This document shows positions 1 to 7,666 of a stretch of 19,120 nucleotides of DNA, piece by piece. Location: the NCBI GenBank assembly GCA_041309145.1, contig JBFZAG010000158.1, positions 1 through 19,120 on the forward strand. The letters run 5' to 3'. The DNA is from JAPLLS01 sp041309145. Lineage in GTDB: Bacteria; Omnitrophota; Gorgyraeia; Gygaellales; Profunditerraquicolaceae. Numbering within the stretch: the first letter of the stretch is position 1; each line of letters starts with the position of its first letter. The notes under the pieces are model-generated. The model saw only the letters and a list, made by a program, of their open reading frames with translations, did not search any database and was not told the origin of the DNA. The position numbers were made by a program, and so were the translations under genes.

Positions 1-113
1 ATAACTTATGGAGCCCGCTACAGATTTGTCTAAGCGACATAAGTTATTGGGCCGAATTTAGTCCGAGGCAACGAGCGGATTTTAACAAAATCTGCGAGTG
101 TAAGCCGAGGACG
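1..113 (+). repeat. Small structured repeat, copy S1 (two hairpins)
   Basis: Hairpin A: ATAACTTATG at 1-10 pairs perfectly with CATAAGTTAT at 38-47, and just inside the stem sit GAGC (11-14) and GCGA (34-37). Hairpin B: GTCC (61-64) pairs with GGAC (109-112), followed by GA/GA at 65-66 and 107-108. It continues with a short GGC/GCC stem, another GA/GA at 73-74 and 96-97, and GCGGATTTT (75-83) pairing with AAAATCTGC (87-95) around loop AAC. Read on the plus strand, each GA/GA would be a tandem G-A mismatch. The copy at 17888-18002 has the same plan with different but still complementary stem bases. The left end of the element may lie outside the window. Sequence from 114 to 208 holds no gene; it repeats some words of the element (CAAGTTATGGA, GCAAGCGAGA) but I could not fold it convincingly. 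Confidence 0.75.
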
Positions 114-208
114 AGATACGCGCGCACAAGTTATGGAATTTACAATGCTTTAGCGCAAGCGAGATATTTATCCGGGACTGTTTTCAGACACCCCTTACCT
201 TTTTTCTA

Positions 209-481
209 TCATCGAGGGATCACGATGTACTGGACGTCGATATCCTGTGCACAAACATCGGAAAGATCGTGGGATGAATCGACGCAATTCAGGTCAAACT
301 CTACGCGATTAGTAGTGACCTCGTGCAGAAAGACCATTGCGGCATTATCTATGTAGGTCCTTTTCTGATTAGCTGTTGGGATCACAATCGGAGGATTGGC
401 GTATTTTTTACCAAAGGTAAAGTTCCAGTAGCTTGTTCCTGCTGGCACATTTTGGGCTAAAAGAGCTGTTAAAACTGCCAT
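209..481 (-). CDS. Small beta-rich protein, possibly H-type-lectin/tail-fibre-tip-like
   Basis: This encodes 90 residues with no signal peptide or membrane segment. The pattern of an aromatic 'YWNFTF' strand, then 'KYANPPIVIPTANQ', and a closing 'DIDVQYIVIPR' strand recalls H-type lectin domains and the C-terminal domains of phage tail fibres. That is a resemblance seen by eye, not a confirmed family. It starts 11 bp after the stop of the secreted protein upstream, with an AGGA Shine-Dalgarno just before its ATG, so the two are co-transcribed and probably act together. Because it has no export signal of its own, it could reach the surface only through a partner or a non-Sec route. Alternatively, it may be the detached C-terminal domain of the upstream protein. 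It is the last gene of the pilus-type operon and is followed by structured repeat S1. Confidence 0.6.
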   Translation of the reverse strand: MAVLTALLAQNVPAGTSYWNFTFGKKYANPPIVIPTANQKRTYIDNAAMVFLHEVTTNRVEFDLNCVDSSHDLSDVCAQDIDVQYIVIPR

Positions 482-492
482 TACGTCCTGTG

Positions 493-1371
493 CTACGGTT
501 CAATCTTACAACATATCATCGTGCACCTGCCTGTACCGCTGCTGCTAGCAGAGCACGAACAAGATGAAAATGTCGCCGTCGAATAAGCGTTACCGCCCGC
601 AGCGCATCCGGTAACCGTATACCCTGCCCCGCAAACCATGTTACACCCCGTACCGCCGGTGTCACAGTAACTAGGAATACAATTAAGTTTTCCTATGCTT
701 CCTCCGGAAGTACTCAGACATTGTCCTCCTCCCGCATCGGTGCAGATATCCCCCGAAGCATGCACCTGGCCAGCGACGTCCAGTTTCTGCTGCGGGTTAG
801 CCGTGCCGATGCCCACGTTTCCCCCAATGCCATTAATGACAAGGTTCGTAACTGAGGGATCATTACCTACTCCGTTCGTAAACCGGTCAGACTGGATTTG
901 GCCGTAGGTCAATCCATCTTCTCCGCCGATAGCAACGCCATAGCGGTTCGTATTCACGAATGCCGCGGTATTAATTCCCGGGCTTGGACCTTGGACATAC
1001 AAAGGGCGCGAATTAGCCGGAATATCCGCCGCGTTAATGTTTCCGTCGCCGTTTACATCGCCGACTACTATCCTGCGGACTTGCAGAGGATCCGCACCCC
1101 CCCCGCCCCCGCCGGTCAAATTAACCCATTGGTTGGTTTTGTTATAATACCGGATCAGGTCCAAGCCGGTATCGTAATACATAACTCCCGCGTCTACCCC
1201 GGTCGTCGGTTCGGCTGTAGGATGCAGCCTGAGGTTCTTGTAAACCCCGTAGGGAGAAGGATAATAGGTGGTGATGGTCAGAGATTCGGTCTGGTTGGAT
1301 TGGGCGAAACAAAAAACGGGAATAAATAAAGCGCCGCTAAAAATAAGCAGAAGAATCGACACTTTTTTCAT
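493..1371 (-). CDS. Secreted surface protein with one dockerin-like calcium loop and Cys-rich tail
   Basis: I start this at the ATG at 1371, not the in-frame GTG at 1377, because GGAGG (1377-1381) overlaps the GTG and sits 5 nt before the ATG. This gives 292 residues. Residues 1-23 form a Sec signal peptide (MKK, hydrophobic core, cleavage near CFA|QS). A TITTYYPSPYG segment follows, which I associate with secreted proteins of Omnitrophota. Next come six consecutive glycines and a single 12-residue EF-hand loop at about D105-D116 (DVNGDGNINAAD), as in dockerin repeats. A 'NVGIGTANPQQKLDVAGQV' stretch near 190-210 is typical of tail-fibre-like surface proteins just before their distal domain. 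The last 60 residues hold about 11 cysteines, consistent with disulfides outside the cytoplasm. It lies 12 bp after pilC, so it may be a substrate or tip component of that machine (inference). Confidence 0.7.
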   Translation of the reverse strand: MKKVSILLLIFSGALFIPVFCFAQSNQTESLTITTYYPSPYGVYKNLRLHPTAEPTTGVDAGVMYYDTGLDLIRYYNKTNQWVNLTGGGGGGADPLQVRRIVVGDVNGDGNINAADIPANSRPLYVQGPSPGINTAAFVNTNRYGVAIGGEDGLTYGQIQSDRFTNGVGNDPSVTNLVINGIGGNVGIGTANPQQKLDVAGQVHASGDICTDAGGGQCLSTSGGSIGKLNCIPSYCDTGGTGCNMVCGAGYTVTGCAAGGNAYSTATFSSCSCSASSSGTGRCTMICCKIEP

Positions 1372-1376
1372 TTTCA

Positions 1377-1381
1377 CCTCC
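1377..1381 (-). promoter_or_regulatory. Shine-Dalgarno that decides the secreted-protein start
   Basis: CCTCC on the plus strand reads GGAGG on the coding strand, 5 nt before the ATG at 1371. It overlaps the upstream GTG candidate at 1377, which rules that start out. Confidence 0.8.
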
Positions 1382-1383
1382 GT

Positions 1384-2592
1384 TTATTTCGAGATCAATT
1401 CCGAAAGCTTGAAGATGGGCAAGAACAAAGCGATGACAATGCCGCCGATGACGATCCCCAGGAAAGCGATAACCAGAGGCTCGATCAGGCTGGTCATCGC
1501 CGAAACCGCGGAGTCTACCTGCTCATCATAAAAATCGGCGATCTTGGCCAGCATTTTTTCCAGCTGGCCGGTCTGCTCGCCTACTCCGATCATCCGGCAG
1601 ACAATAGGCGGAAAGACCTTGCTTCTGGACAAAGGGTCGGCGATCGGCTCGCCTTCGCGCACCGCGGTGCGGGCATTGGCGATAGCTTCTTCGATCACTT
1701 TATTTCCTGCGGTTTTTCCCACGATGTCCAGAGCGTTCAAGACCGAGACCCCGCTTTTGACCAGAGTGGAAAAGGTGCGGGAAAAGCTGGCTACCGCGAC
1801 TTTCTGGAAGAGCGGCCCCACCACCGGAAGTTTTAACAGGGTTTCATCGAATTTATACCGGCCTTTGGGGGTGGAGATATATTTCTTGAAAAGAAAAGAA
1901 ATAATGCCGATAACTAACACCGCCCAGATAAAATTCTTGCGGAGAATATCGCTGGCCATGATCAGGACCTGGGTCGGCAGCGGTAAAGTCCCTCCGAGCA
2001 TCGCGAAGATCCCTTTAAAAGTCGGGACGACTTTGAGCAAAAGAACCGCGGTGATCGCCACAGCCATACCCAAAACCACTATCGGGTAAACCATGCTCGA
2101 GCTGATCTTTCTTTGCAGGGCCGCGGTTTTTTCCTGGTAAGAGGCCAGCCGGTCCAGAACTTCGTCAAGCATACCGGAAGCTTCGCCGGCCTTGCTCATG
2201 TTGATAAAAAGATCGGAAAAAACCTGGGGGTGTTTGGAAAGAGCGTCGCAGAAACTCATCCCAGATTCGATGTCCTGGCGCACGACCATGACAATACTCT
2301 GCAAAGCCTTATTATCCACCTGCTCGGATAAGATCCCCAAAGCCTGGACTAAAGGAATACCGGCGTCGATCATAGTGGCTAACTGCCGGGAAAAGACCAC
2401 CAGGTCGTCCAGTTTGACTTTGCCCTTGGAAGGAGCGAAAATTCCGCCTTTGGCCTTGACCTGACTGACCGTCATGACAATGAGCATCTTATTATGCAGA
2501 ATGTTCGCGGCTTCGGTTTCGTTGGGAGCATCGATAACCCCGATCACCGTGCGCCCGTTGTTGTCTTTTGCGGTATACTGGTATGTGGCCAT
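1384..2592 (-). CDS. PilC/GspF-family inner-membrane assembly protein
   Basis: At 402 residues this is the normal length for the polytopic inner-membrane platform of type IV pili and type II secretion systems. It begins with the usual short N-terminal segment (MATYQYTAKD...) and contains two GspF domains. The first spans about 60-190 ('FSRQLATMIDAGIPLVQAL') and the second about 265-395 ('FSRTFSTLVKSGVSVLNAL'). Three hydrophobic segments lie near 170-192, 221-236 and 370-395. The protein connects the hexameric ATPase in the cytoplasm to pilin polymerisation. AAGGAG lies just before the ATG, 22 bp after the HD-GYP gene. From this gene alone a pilus role cannot be told from a secretion role, because pilins, prepilin peptidase and secretin are not in the window. 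Confidence 0.95.
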   Translation of the reverse strand: MATYQYTAKDNNGRTVIGVIDAPNETEAANILHNKMLIVMTVSQVKAKGGIFAPSKGKVKLDDLVVFSRQLATMIDAGIPLVQALGILSEQVDNKALQSIVMVVRQDIESGMSFCDALSKHPQVFSDLFINMSKAGEASGMLDEVLDRLASYQEKTAALQRKISSSMVYPIVVLGMAVAITAVLLLKVVPTFKGIFAMLGGTLPLPTQVLIMASDILRKNFIWAVLVIGIISFLFKKYISTPKGRYKFDETLLKLPVVGPLFQKVAVASFSRTFSTLVKSGVSVLNALDIVGKTAGNKVIEEAIANARTAVREGEPIADPLSRSKVFPPIVCRMIGVGEQTGQLEKMLAKIADFYDEQVDSAVSAMTSLIEPLVIAFLGIVIGGIVIALFLPIFKLSELISK

Positions 2593-2614
2593 ATTTTCAG
2601 CTCCTTAATCTAGC

Positions 2615-3685
2615 TTAAATTCCATCTGCGATCTTTAAAAAAGCGCTCACCACTATGGGGTCAAACTGGGTGCTGGCCTTATCCTTGATCTCGGCGATCG
2701 CTGTTTCTTTGCTAAAAGGCACCTGCCGGTAAGACCGGGCGGAGATCATCGCATCATAAGCGTCGGCCAGATGGATGATCCGCGCGCCCAGAAGGATCTC
2801 TTCCCTCTTAAGCCCTGCCGGATAGCCGCTTCCGTCGAAATGCTCGTGGTGCTGCTTAACTAATTCTATCACGTCGCTTAAGAATGTCAAAGGTTCAAGT
2901 ATCTGCGAGCCGGTCTGGGGGTGAGTCTTGATCTGGGCCCACTCCTCCGGGGTCAAGCTGGAAGGCTTGATCAGGATGCTGTCGGAGATCCCGATCTTGC
3001 CGATATCGTGAAGCTCCGCGGCTTCCCTGATGCCTTCGACTTCCTTAACGCTCAGTTTCATCTCCTGGGCGATCAGAACGGAATATTTAGAGACATTCTG
3101 GGAATGGCTGTGCGTATAGTGGTCGCGGGCGTCAATGGCCTGGGCCAGAGCGCGGACAGTGCGCAGGTAAGTGGAACGGAGATCTTCGTAAAGACGGGCC
3201 AGGTTGCTGGTCGATTCTTCGATCCTTTTAGCCAGGAGGATATTCTGTTTTTGCAGGGAGTTGTTCTGCTCTTTGAGGATCCCCAAATGGCGGCGCTGCG
3301 AAGCTAACAGCCCGTGCAGATCCATTGCCCTTTTGACCGTGAAAAAAATTTTGTCGATATTGATCGGCTTGACGACCAGGTCAAAAAAAGCGAATTTAAC
3401 CGCCTCCTGGTACAATTCCGGAGATGCCTTTTCGCTGTAGCCCAGGATCACGGTGTCCAGATCTGTTTCCATCAGCCCCTTGATAAGTTTAGGGATCTCC
3501 GGGTCCTCAAGCGCCAGCTTGGTTATGACCAGGCTGAAAGAGTTCTGCTTGAAAACCTCTAAAGCCGAAGCTACGGTATTTTCTACGGTAACCGAAAACC
3601 CTCCGCCGATGATCAGATATTCCATGAGGTATTTAGCGGATTCTTCATCGTTGATCACCAAAAGGATCTGAGAGTTCTCGTCCAT
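2615..3685 (-). CDS. HD-GYP phosphodiesterase with degenerate receiver domain
   Basis: The protein has 356 residues. An N-terminal receiver-like domain (about 5-122) keeps part of the acidic pocket (N12-D13) and the conserved lysine (K106 in VVKP). The phosphoacceptor aspartate is replaced by lysine (K56 in LVITKL), so classic phosphorylation is unlikely. A coiled-coil linker (about 125-170) leads to a complete HD-GYP domain with H226-D227 in HDIGKIG, H279-H280-E281 and the DGSGYP signature at 284-289. HD-GYP enzymes hydrolyse cyclic di-GMP. The gene sits between the second ATPase (1-bp gap) and pilC. It probably lowers c-di-GMP around the machine, or acts as a regulator of the neighbouring MshEN domains. 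The domain calls are firm; the local role is inference. Confidence 0.93.
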   Translation of the reverse strand: MDENSQILLVINDEESAKYLMEYLIIGGGFSVTVENTVASALEVFKQNSFSLVITKLALEDPEIPKLIKGLMETDLDTVILGYSEKASPELYQEAVKFAFFDLVVKPINIDKIFFTVKRAMDLHGLLASQRRHLGILKEQNNSLQKQNILLAKRIEESTSNLARLYEDLRSTYLRTVRALAQAIDARDHYTHSHSQNVSKYSVLIAQEMKLSVKEVEGIREAAELHDIGKIGISDSILIKPSSLTPEEWAQIKTHPQTGSQILEPLTFLSDVIELVKQHHEHFDGSGYPAGLKREEILLGARIIHLADAYDAMISARSYRQVPFSKETAIAEIKDKASTQFDPIVVSAFLKIADGI

Positions 3686-3686
3686 T

Positions 3687-5408
3687 TTATTCTTCGGTAG
3701 TGATCCTTATTGACTCGTCAAGTGTGGTCAGGCCTTCTTTGACTTTGATAAAAGCGTCGTCGCGGAGAGTCTTCATCTGCAGTTCTTTAAGCGCGTACTC
3801 CTTGATCGCGTCCAAAGAAGCCCGCTTCATGACCATTTCCCTGAGGTGATCGTCGATCAAGACCGCCTCGAGTATGGCGATTCTCCCGAAAAATCCGGTG
3901 TTGTTGCAATACTTGCATCCCTGGGACTTGTAGAAAACGACTTTCTCCCCGAGGGGAAAATTGATCTCTTTTAAATATTCCTCGGTGACCTGGATCGGCA
4001 CCTTGCATTTAGGGCACATCTTCCGGGCCAGGCGCTGGGCGCAGACCATGACCAGGCTGGAGGCCACCAGAAAAGGCTCAACCCCCATGTCGATGATACG
4101 GTTGATACTGGAGAGCGAATCATTGGTGTGCAGGGTGGATAAAAACAGCTGGCCGGTCAAAGAAGCTTTAACGGCTATATCCGCGGTTTCCGCGTCGCGG
4201 ATCTCCCCGACCATGATCACGTCCGGGCTCTGCCTTAATACCGAACGCAGAGCCATGGCGAAATCCAGCTTGATATCCGGCTTGACCTGGATCTGGGTGA
4301 TCCCCTCCAGCTGGTATTCCACCGGATCCTCGATAGTGATGATGTTGCGCTCGGGAGTGTTGAGCTGGCTTAAGACCGAGTAAAGCGTGGTGGACTTGCC
4401 GGAACCGGTAGGTCCGGTGACCAAAAGCATCCCGAAAGGCTTGGTGATGGCCTCCTTGAAAACCCTCAAAGGATCAGGGGAGAATCCCAGCTTGTCCAGG
4501 CCGATGGAAAGGTTGCCTTTATCCAGGACGCGCAAAACGAATTTCTGGCCGAAAGTCGTGGGAAGGCTGGAAACCCGGAAATCTATTTCCTTGCCCTCGA
4601 ACTTTACCTTGAACCTTCCGTCAAGAGGGATGCGGCTTTCGGTGATATTGAGGTTAGCGATGATCTTCAATCGGGCGATAATGGCGTTCTGGTTCTTCTT
4701 GGGCAGTTTTATTATTTCGTGGAGCGCTCCGTCGATCCGGTACCTTACCCGCAGGCAGTCTATTTCCGGCTCGATGTGGATATCCGAGGCTCTTTTAGCT
4801 AAAGCTTCGGTGAGGATTATATCCACCAGCTTGACGATCAGCGGCCGCTCGGACTCCCTGAGCACGGTGGAAAGCTCGATCTCCTCTTCCTTAAGCAGTT
4901 CCACTTCCTTCTTCTCCCCGGAGGTCTGCTGCCTGAGAGAATCCTCCCGAAGTATATCTTCCATCCCCTTGGGCCCGCTGCCGTACTGAGTCTCGATCGC
5001 CTTGTCGATTTCATCCTCAGGAGACAGGACTATATCAATATCGCTTCCGGTGATCACTTTCAGATCGTCCACGGCAAAAATATTAAGCGGGTCGGCCATG
5101 GCTACGGTCAGGGTATTGCCGATACGGGAAAACGCGATCACCCGGTATTGCCTGGCGGTATGCTCCGGGATCAGTTTGACGATCTCCGGGTCGAATTTGA
5201 ATTTAGTCAGGTGGAGGGTCGGGATATAAAGCCGGCTGGACAACAAGGACAAAAGCTCATCCTCGGAGATCAGTTTTTCCTGGACCAGCACCTTGCGCAA
5301 AGATATCCCTTTTTGCTTCTGGAGCTCCAGCGCGCGGTCAAGCTGCTCTTTGGTCACCAGCTTGTCCTGCAGCAATATTTCGATAATATTTTCTTTGAGC
5401 GCTTTCAT
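3687..5408 (-). CDS. PilB/GspE-family assembly ATPase, second copy
   Basis: This is a 573-residue secretion/pilus motor ATPase. An N-terminal MshEN-type domain spans about 5-140. The catalytic half has Walker A GPTGSGKST at 332-340, the Walker B region VIMVGEIRD at 397-405 and a His box LSTLHTND at 423-430. A zinc-binding four-cysteine motif (C465, C468, C498, C501) is typical of PilB/GspE and absent from the shorter retraction ATPase PilT. In the MshEN domain the two 24-residue repeats are recognisable (7-30 and 36-59), but their key glycines are replaced (I9, R38), so c-di-GMP binding is doubtful. It starts 3 bp after the stop of the paralogous ATPase. Its likely role is to power pilus extension or pseudopilus assembly. 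Confidence 0.93.
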   Translation of the reverse strand: MKALKENIIEILLQDKLVTKEQLDRALELQKQKGISLRKVLVQEKLISEDELLSLLSSRLYIPTLHLTKFKFDPEIVKLIPEHTARQYRVIAFSRIGNTLTVAMADPLNIFAVDDLKVITGSDIDIVLSPEDEIDKAIETQYGSGPKGMEDILREDSLRQQTSGEKKEVELLKEEEIELSTVLRESERPLIVKLVDIILTEALAKRASDIHIEPEIDCLRVRYRIDGALHEIIKLPKKNQNAIIARLKIIANLNITESRIPLDGRFKVKFEGKEIDFRVSSLPTTFGQKFVLRVLDKGNLSIGLDKLGFSPDPLRVFKEAITKPFGMLLVTGPTGSGKSTTLYSVLSQLNTPERNIITIEDPVEYQLEGITQIQVKPDIKLDFAMALRSVLRQSPDVIMVGEIRDAETADIAVKASLTGQLFLSTLHTNDSLSSINRIIDMGVEPFLVASSLVMVCAQRLARKMCPKCKVPIQVTEEYLKEINFPLGEKVVFYKSQGCKYCNNTGFFGRIAILEAVLIDDHLREMVMKRASLDAIKEYALKELQMKTLRDDAFIKVKEGLTTLDESIRITTEE

Positions 5409-5411
5409 TTT

Positions 5412-7124
5412 TTAGTCGTCCGGCGCGGTTATCCGCACCACTTCTTCCAGAGTGGTCATCCCCAATAAGGCCGCCCGCACCCCGTCTTCGCGCAAAGATT
5501 TCATCCCCTCTTTGCGGGCCTGAACTTTGATCACATGCTCCTGGGCCCGGTCGAGAATAAGCTCCCTGATCTTCGGGGTCAGGATCAAAAGCTCGGCGAT
5601 GCTTATCCTTCCGCTGTAACCGAGGTTAAAACAGCGGGAGCAGCCCTTGCCGCGGAAAAATTTAGCTTTAACGGATTTATCCGTGCGGATCTTGAGATTG
5701 TTCAGGACATCCTGCGCCACCGGGTGTTCTTCTTTGCAGTGAGGGCAGATCTTGCGCACCAGCCTCTGAGCCAGGATGCAGACCACCGCGGAATCGATCA
5801 AAAACGGCTCCACCCCCATGTTGATCAAACGGACGATCGAGCCGCAGGCGGTGGTAGTATGGATGGTGGAGAGCACCAGATGTCCGGTAAGAGCGCTTTT
5901 AATGGCGATATCCACGGTCTCGAAATCGCGGATCTCGCCGATCATGATGATATTGGGATCCTGCCTCAAGATCGCCCGCAGAGCGCTCCCGAAAGTAAGC
6001 CCGACGTCGCTTTTAACCGTGACCTGGTTGATCCCCTCCAGCTGGTATTCCACCGGATCTTCGACGGTAATGATATTCTTGTCCGGGCTGTCCACGTGTT
6101 TTAAAAGCGAATAAAGGGTGGTGGTCTTGCCGGAACCGGTCGGGCCGCAGACGATCATCATCCCGTGGGGAAGCTTTCCGATCTTCTTGAGTTGAGCGAC
6201 CACATCCTCGCTGAAACCGAGCTTGTCGATATCGAGCATGGCCTGGGATTTATCCAGGATCCTGATCGCCACTTTTTCCCCGAAGCTCGAAGGCAGGATG
6301 GAGACGCGGAAATCCACTTCTTTGCCTCCGACCTTGGCTTTAAAGCGGCCGTCCTGGGGCAGGCGGTGCTCGGCAATATCCAGAACGGACATGACTTTGA
6401 TCCGGGAAACTATTGAGGCGTGCAGGTTCTTGGGAGGATTCTGGGCCTCCTGCAAAACTCCGTCGATGCGGAAACGGACCCGCAGTTTTTTCTCAAAAGG
6501 CTCGATCAGGATATCCGAGGACTTGCGGTTCACCCCGTCTTCCAGGATCCAGTCGGTGATCTTGACCACAGGGGCATCCTCGCTGATCCTGCCCATATCC
6601 TGTTCGCCGGTTAAATCGGAATCCTCCTTGATCACTTCGATCTGAGATGTGGTCATTTCTTTGACCAGGTCGCCGATCAGTTCCTGGGAATTATCCGGAT
6701 AAGAAGCTTCGATGGCCTGGAAGATCTCCTGGCTGGGGGAAATTATCGGGTTGATCTTGTAGCCGGTGAGCGCTTCTACGTGATCGATAGCGAAGATGTT
6801 CATCGGATCGGCCATGGCCAGAGTAATGATATCCCCGATCTTGGATATGGCGATGATCCCGTAACGCTTGGCAATGTCGCGGGGGATCAGCTTGACTATT
6901 TCCGGGTCAAGCCGGAAACGTTTAAGGTCTATGAGCGGAAAATTCAGCCCTTCGCTTAAAACCGAGACCAGATCGCTTTCTTTGATAAATTTAAGAGAGA
7001 TAATTACTTCGCTGAGAGTGCCGCCTTTTTTCTTCTGCTCTTCGAGGGCTTTAGCGAGCTGTTCCTGAGTGATAAGTTTGTTCTTGATTAATATTTCTGT
7101 CAGGCGGTCTTTTAACGAAACCAT
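5412..7124 (-). CDS. PilB/GspE-family assembly ATPase, first copy
   Basis: This 570-residue protein is a paralogue of the next gene with the same domain order. The MshEN-type domain spans about 5-140. Walker A is GPTGSGKTT at 327-335, Walker B is in IIMIGEIRD at 392-400, and the zinc cysteines are C460, C463, C495 and C498. The His box is unusual: LSTIHTTTA instead of the LSTLHTND of the sister copy. The MshEN repeats (7-30 and 36-59) keep their spacing but have T9 and S38 where glycine is expected. Its ATG overlaps the stop of the stand-alone MshEN gene by one base (TAATG), which suggests translational coupling. Two full-length extension-type ATPases in tandem suggest a hetero-hexamer or two linked machines; which is correct cannot be seen here. 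Confidence 0.93.
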   Translation of the reverse strand: MVSLKDRLTEILIKNKLITQEQLAKALEEQKKKGGTLSEVIISLKFIKESDLVSVLSEGLNFPLIDLKRFRLDPEIVKLIPRDIAKRYGIIAISKIGDIITLAMADPMNIFAIDHVEALTGYKINPIISPSQEIFQAIEASYPDNSQELIGDLVKEMTTSQIEVIKEDSDLTGEQDMGRISEDAPVVKITDWILEDGVNRKSSDILIEPFEKKLRVRFRIDGVLQEAQNPPKNLHASIVSRIKVMSVLDIAEHRLPQDGRFKAKVGGKEVDFRVSILPSSFGEKVAIRILDKSQAMLDIDKLGFSEDVVAQLKKIGKLPHGMMIVCGPTGSGKTTTLYSLLKHVDSPDKNIITVEDPVEYQLEGINQVTVKSDVGLTFGSALRAILRQDPNIIMIGEIRDFETVDIAIKSALTGHLVLSTIHTTTACGSIVRLINMGVEPFLIDSAVVCILAQRLVRKICPHCKEEHPVAQDVLNNLKIRTDKSVKAKFFRGKGCSRCFNLGYSGRISIAELLILTPKIRELILDRAQEHVIKVQARKEGMKSLREDGVRAALLGMTTLEEVVRITAPDD

Positions 7125-7564
7125 TATTTATAGTATTTTTCAATGGCCTTCTTGATATCGGAAGACGTGGAGACAAAAACCTGCACGTTGCAGCCGCTGG
7201 CCACTTCGGCGTCTTCAACCGCTTTGGCATTGAGAGGGTTTGCCATTACCAGAGTGAGATTACTTCCGATCCTGTCGATGGGTATGAGCACGTATTGACG
7301 GGCGATCTTGACGGGGATCAAACTGAGGATTTCCGCGTTGATATCGTAACTGCTTAAAGGCAGATAAGGGAAACCGTACTGAACGGTTAAGGCCTGGGCG
7401 ATGTCTTCTTCTTTGGCGAAGCCCAGATCAACCAGCAATTCTCCGACCAATCCGCCTTTTAATTTCTGGGTCTCCAAAGCCTTTTCCAGCTGGCTGGGAT
7501 TGATCACCCCGAAATCAATAAGTAATTCGCCTAATTGTTTGTTGATGACCTTTTTTAAAGGCAT
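7124..7564 (-). CDS. Stand-alone MshEN-domain protein (candidate c-di-GMP sensor)
   Basis: These 146 residues correspond only to the N-terminal domain of GspE/PilB/MshE ATPases, with no ATPase core. Two 24-residue motifs separated by exactly five residues are present: Q10-Q33 (QLGELL..FG..., ending in Q) and L39-Q62 (LVGELL..LG..., ending in Q), with spacer KLKGG. This is the arrangement known for c-di-GMP-binding MshEN domains; only position 1 (Q for R) and one LG (VG) deviate. It is the first gene of the operon, preceded by AGGGG 5 nt before the ATG and a strong promoter, and it is coupled to the first ATPase. I infer a signal-binding subunit that acts for the two ATPases, whose own MshEN domains are degenerate. 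Confidence 0.85.
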   Translation of the reverse strand: MPLKKVINKQLGELLIDFGVINPSQLEKALETQKLKGGLVGELLVDLGFAKEEDIAQALTVQYGFPYLPLSSYDINAEILSLIPVKIARQYVLIPIDRIGSNLTLVMANPLNAKAVEDAEVASGCNVQVFVSTSSDIKKAIEKYYK

Positions 7565-7587
7565 ATTATCCCCTAATTAATGGATTA

Positions 7588-7616
7588 ATTATACACTTTA
7601 TCTTGTTTTGTGGCAA
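7588..7616 (-). promoter_or_regulatory. Sigma70-type promoter of the pilus/secretion operon
   Basis: On the minus strand TTGCCA (7616-7611) is followed by a 17-nt spacer and a perfect TATAAT (7593-7588). A start near 7581 would leave a leader of about 17 nt that includes AGGGG before the ATG at 7564. Confidence 0.85.
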
Positions 7617-7631
7617 CTATTTTGTTAGTTG
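7614..7631. promoter_or_regulatory. Dyad overlapping the -35 box, candidate operator
   Basis: CAACTA (7614-7619) and TAGTTG (7626-7631) form a perfect 6-bp inverted repeat with a 6-bp centre. One arm overlaps the -35 hexamer of the operon promoter, as a repressor or activator site would. It could also be chance in AT-rich DNA. Confidence 0.35.
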
Positions 7632-7666
7632 TTTAAGCTCCGGCGATTCAGGCAAATTCAATTGCT

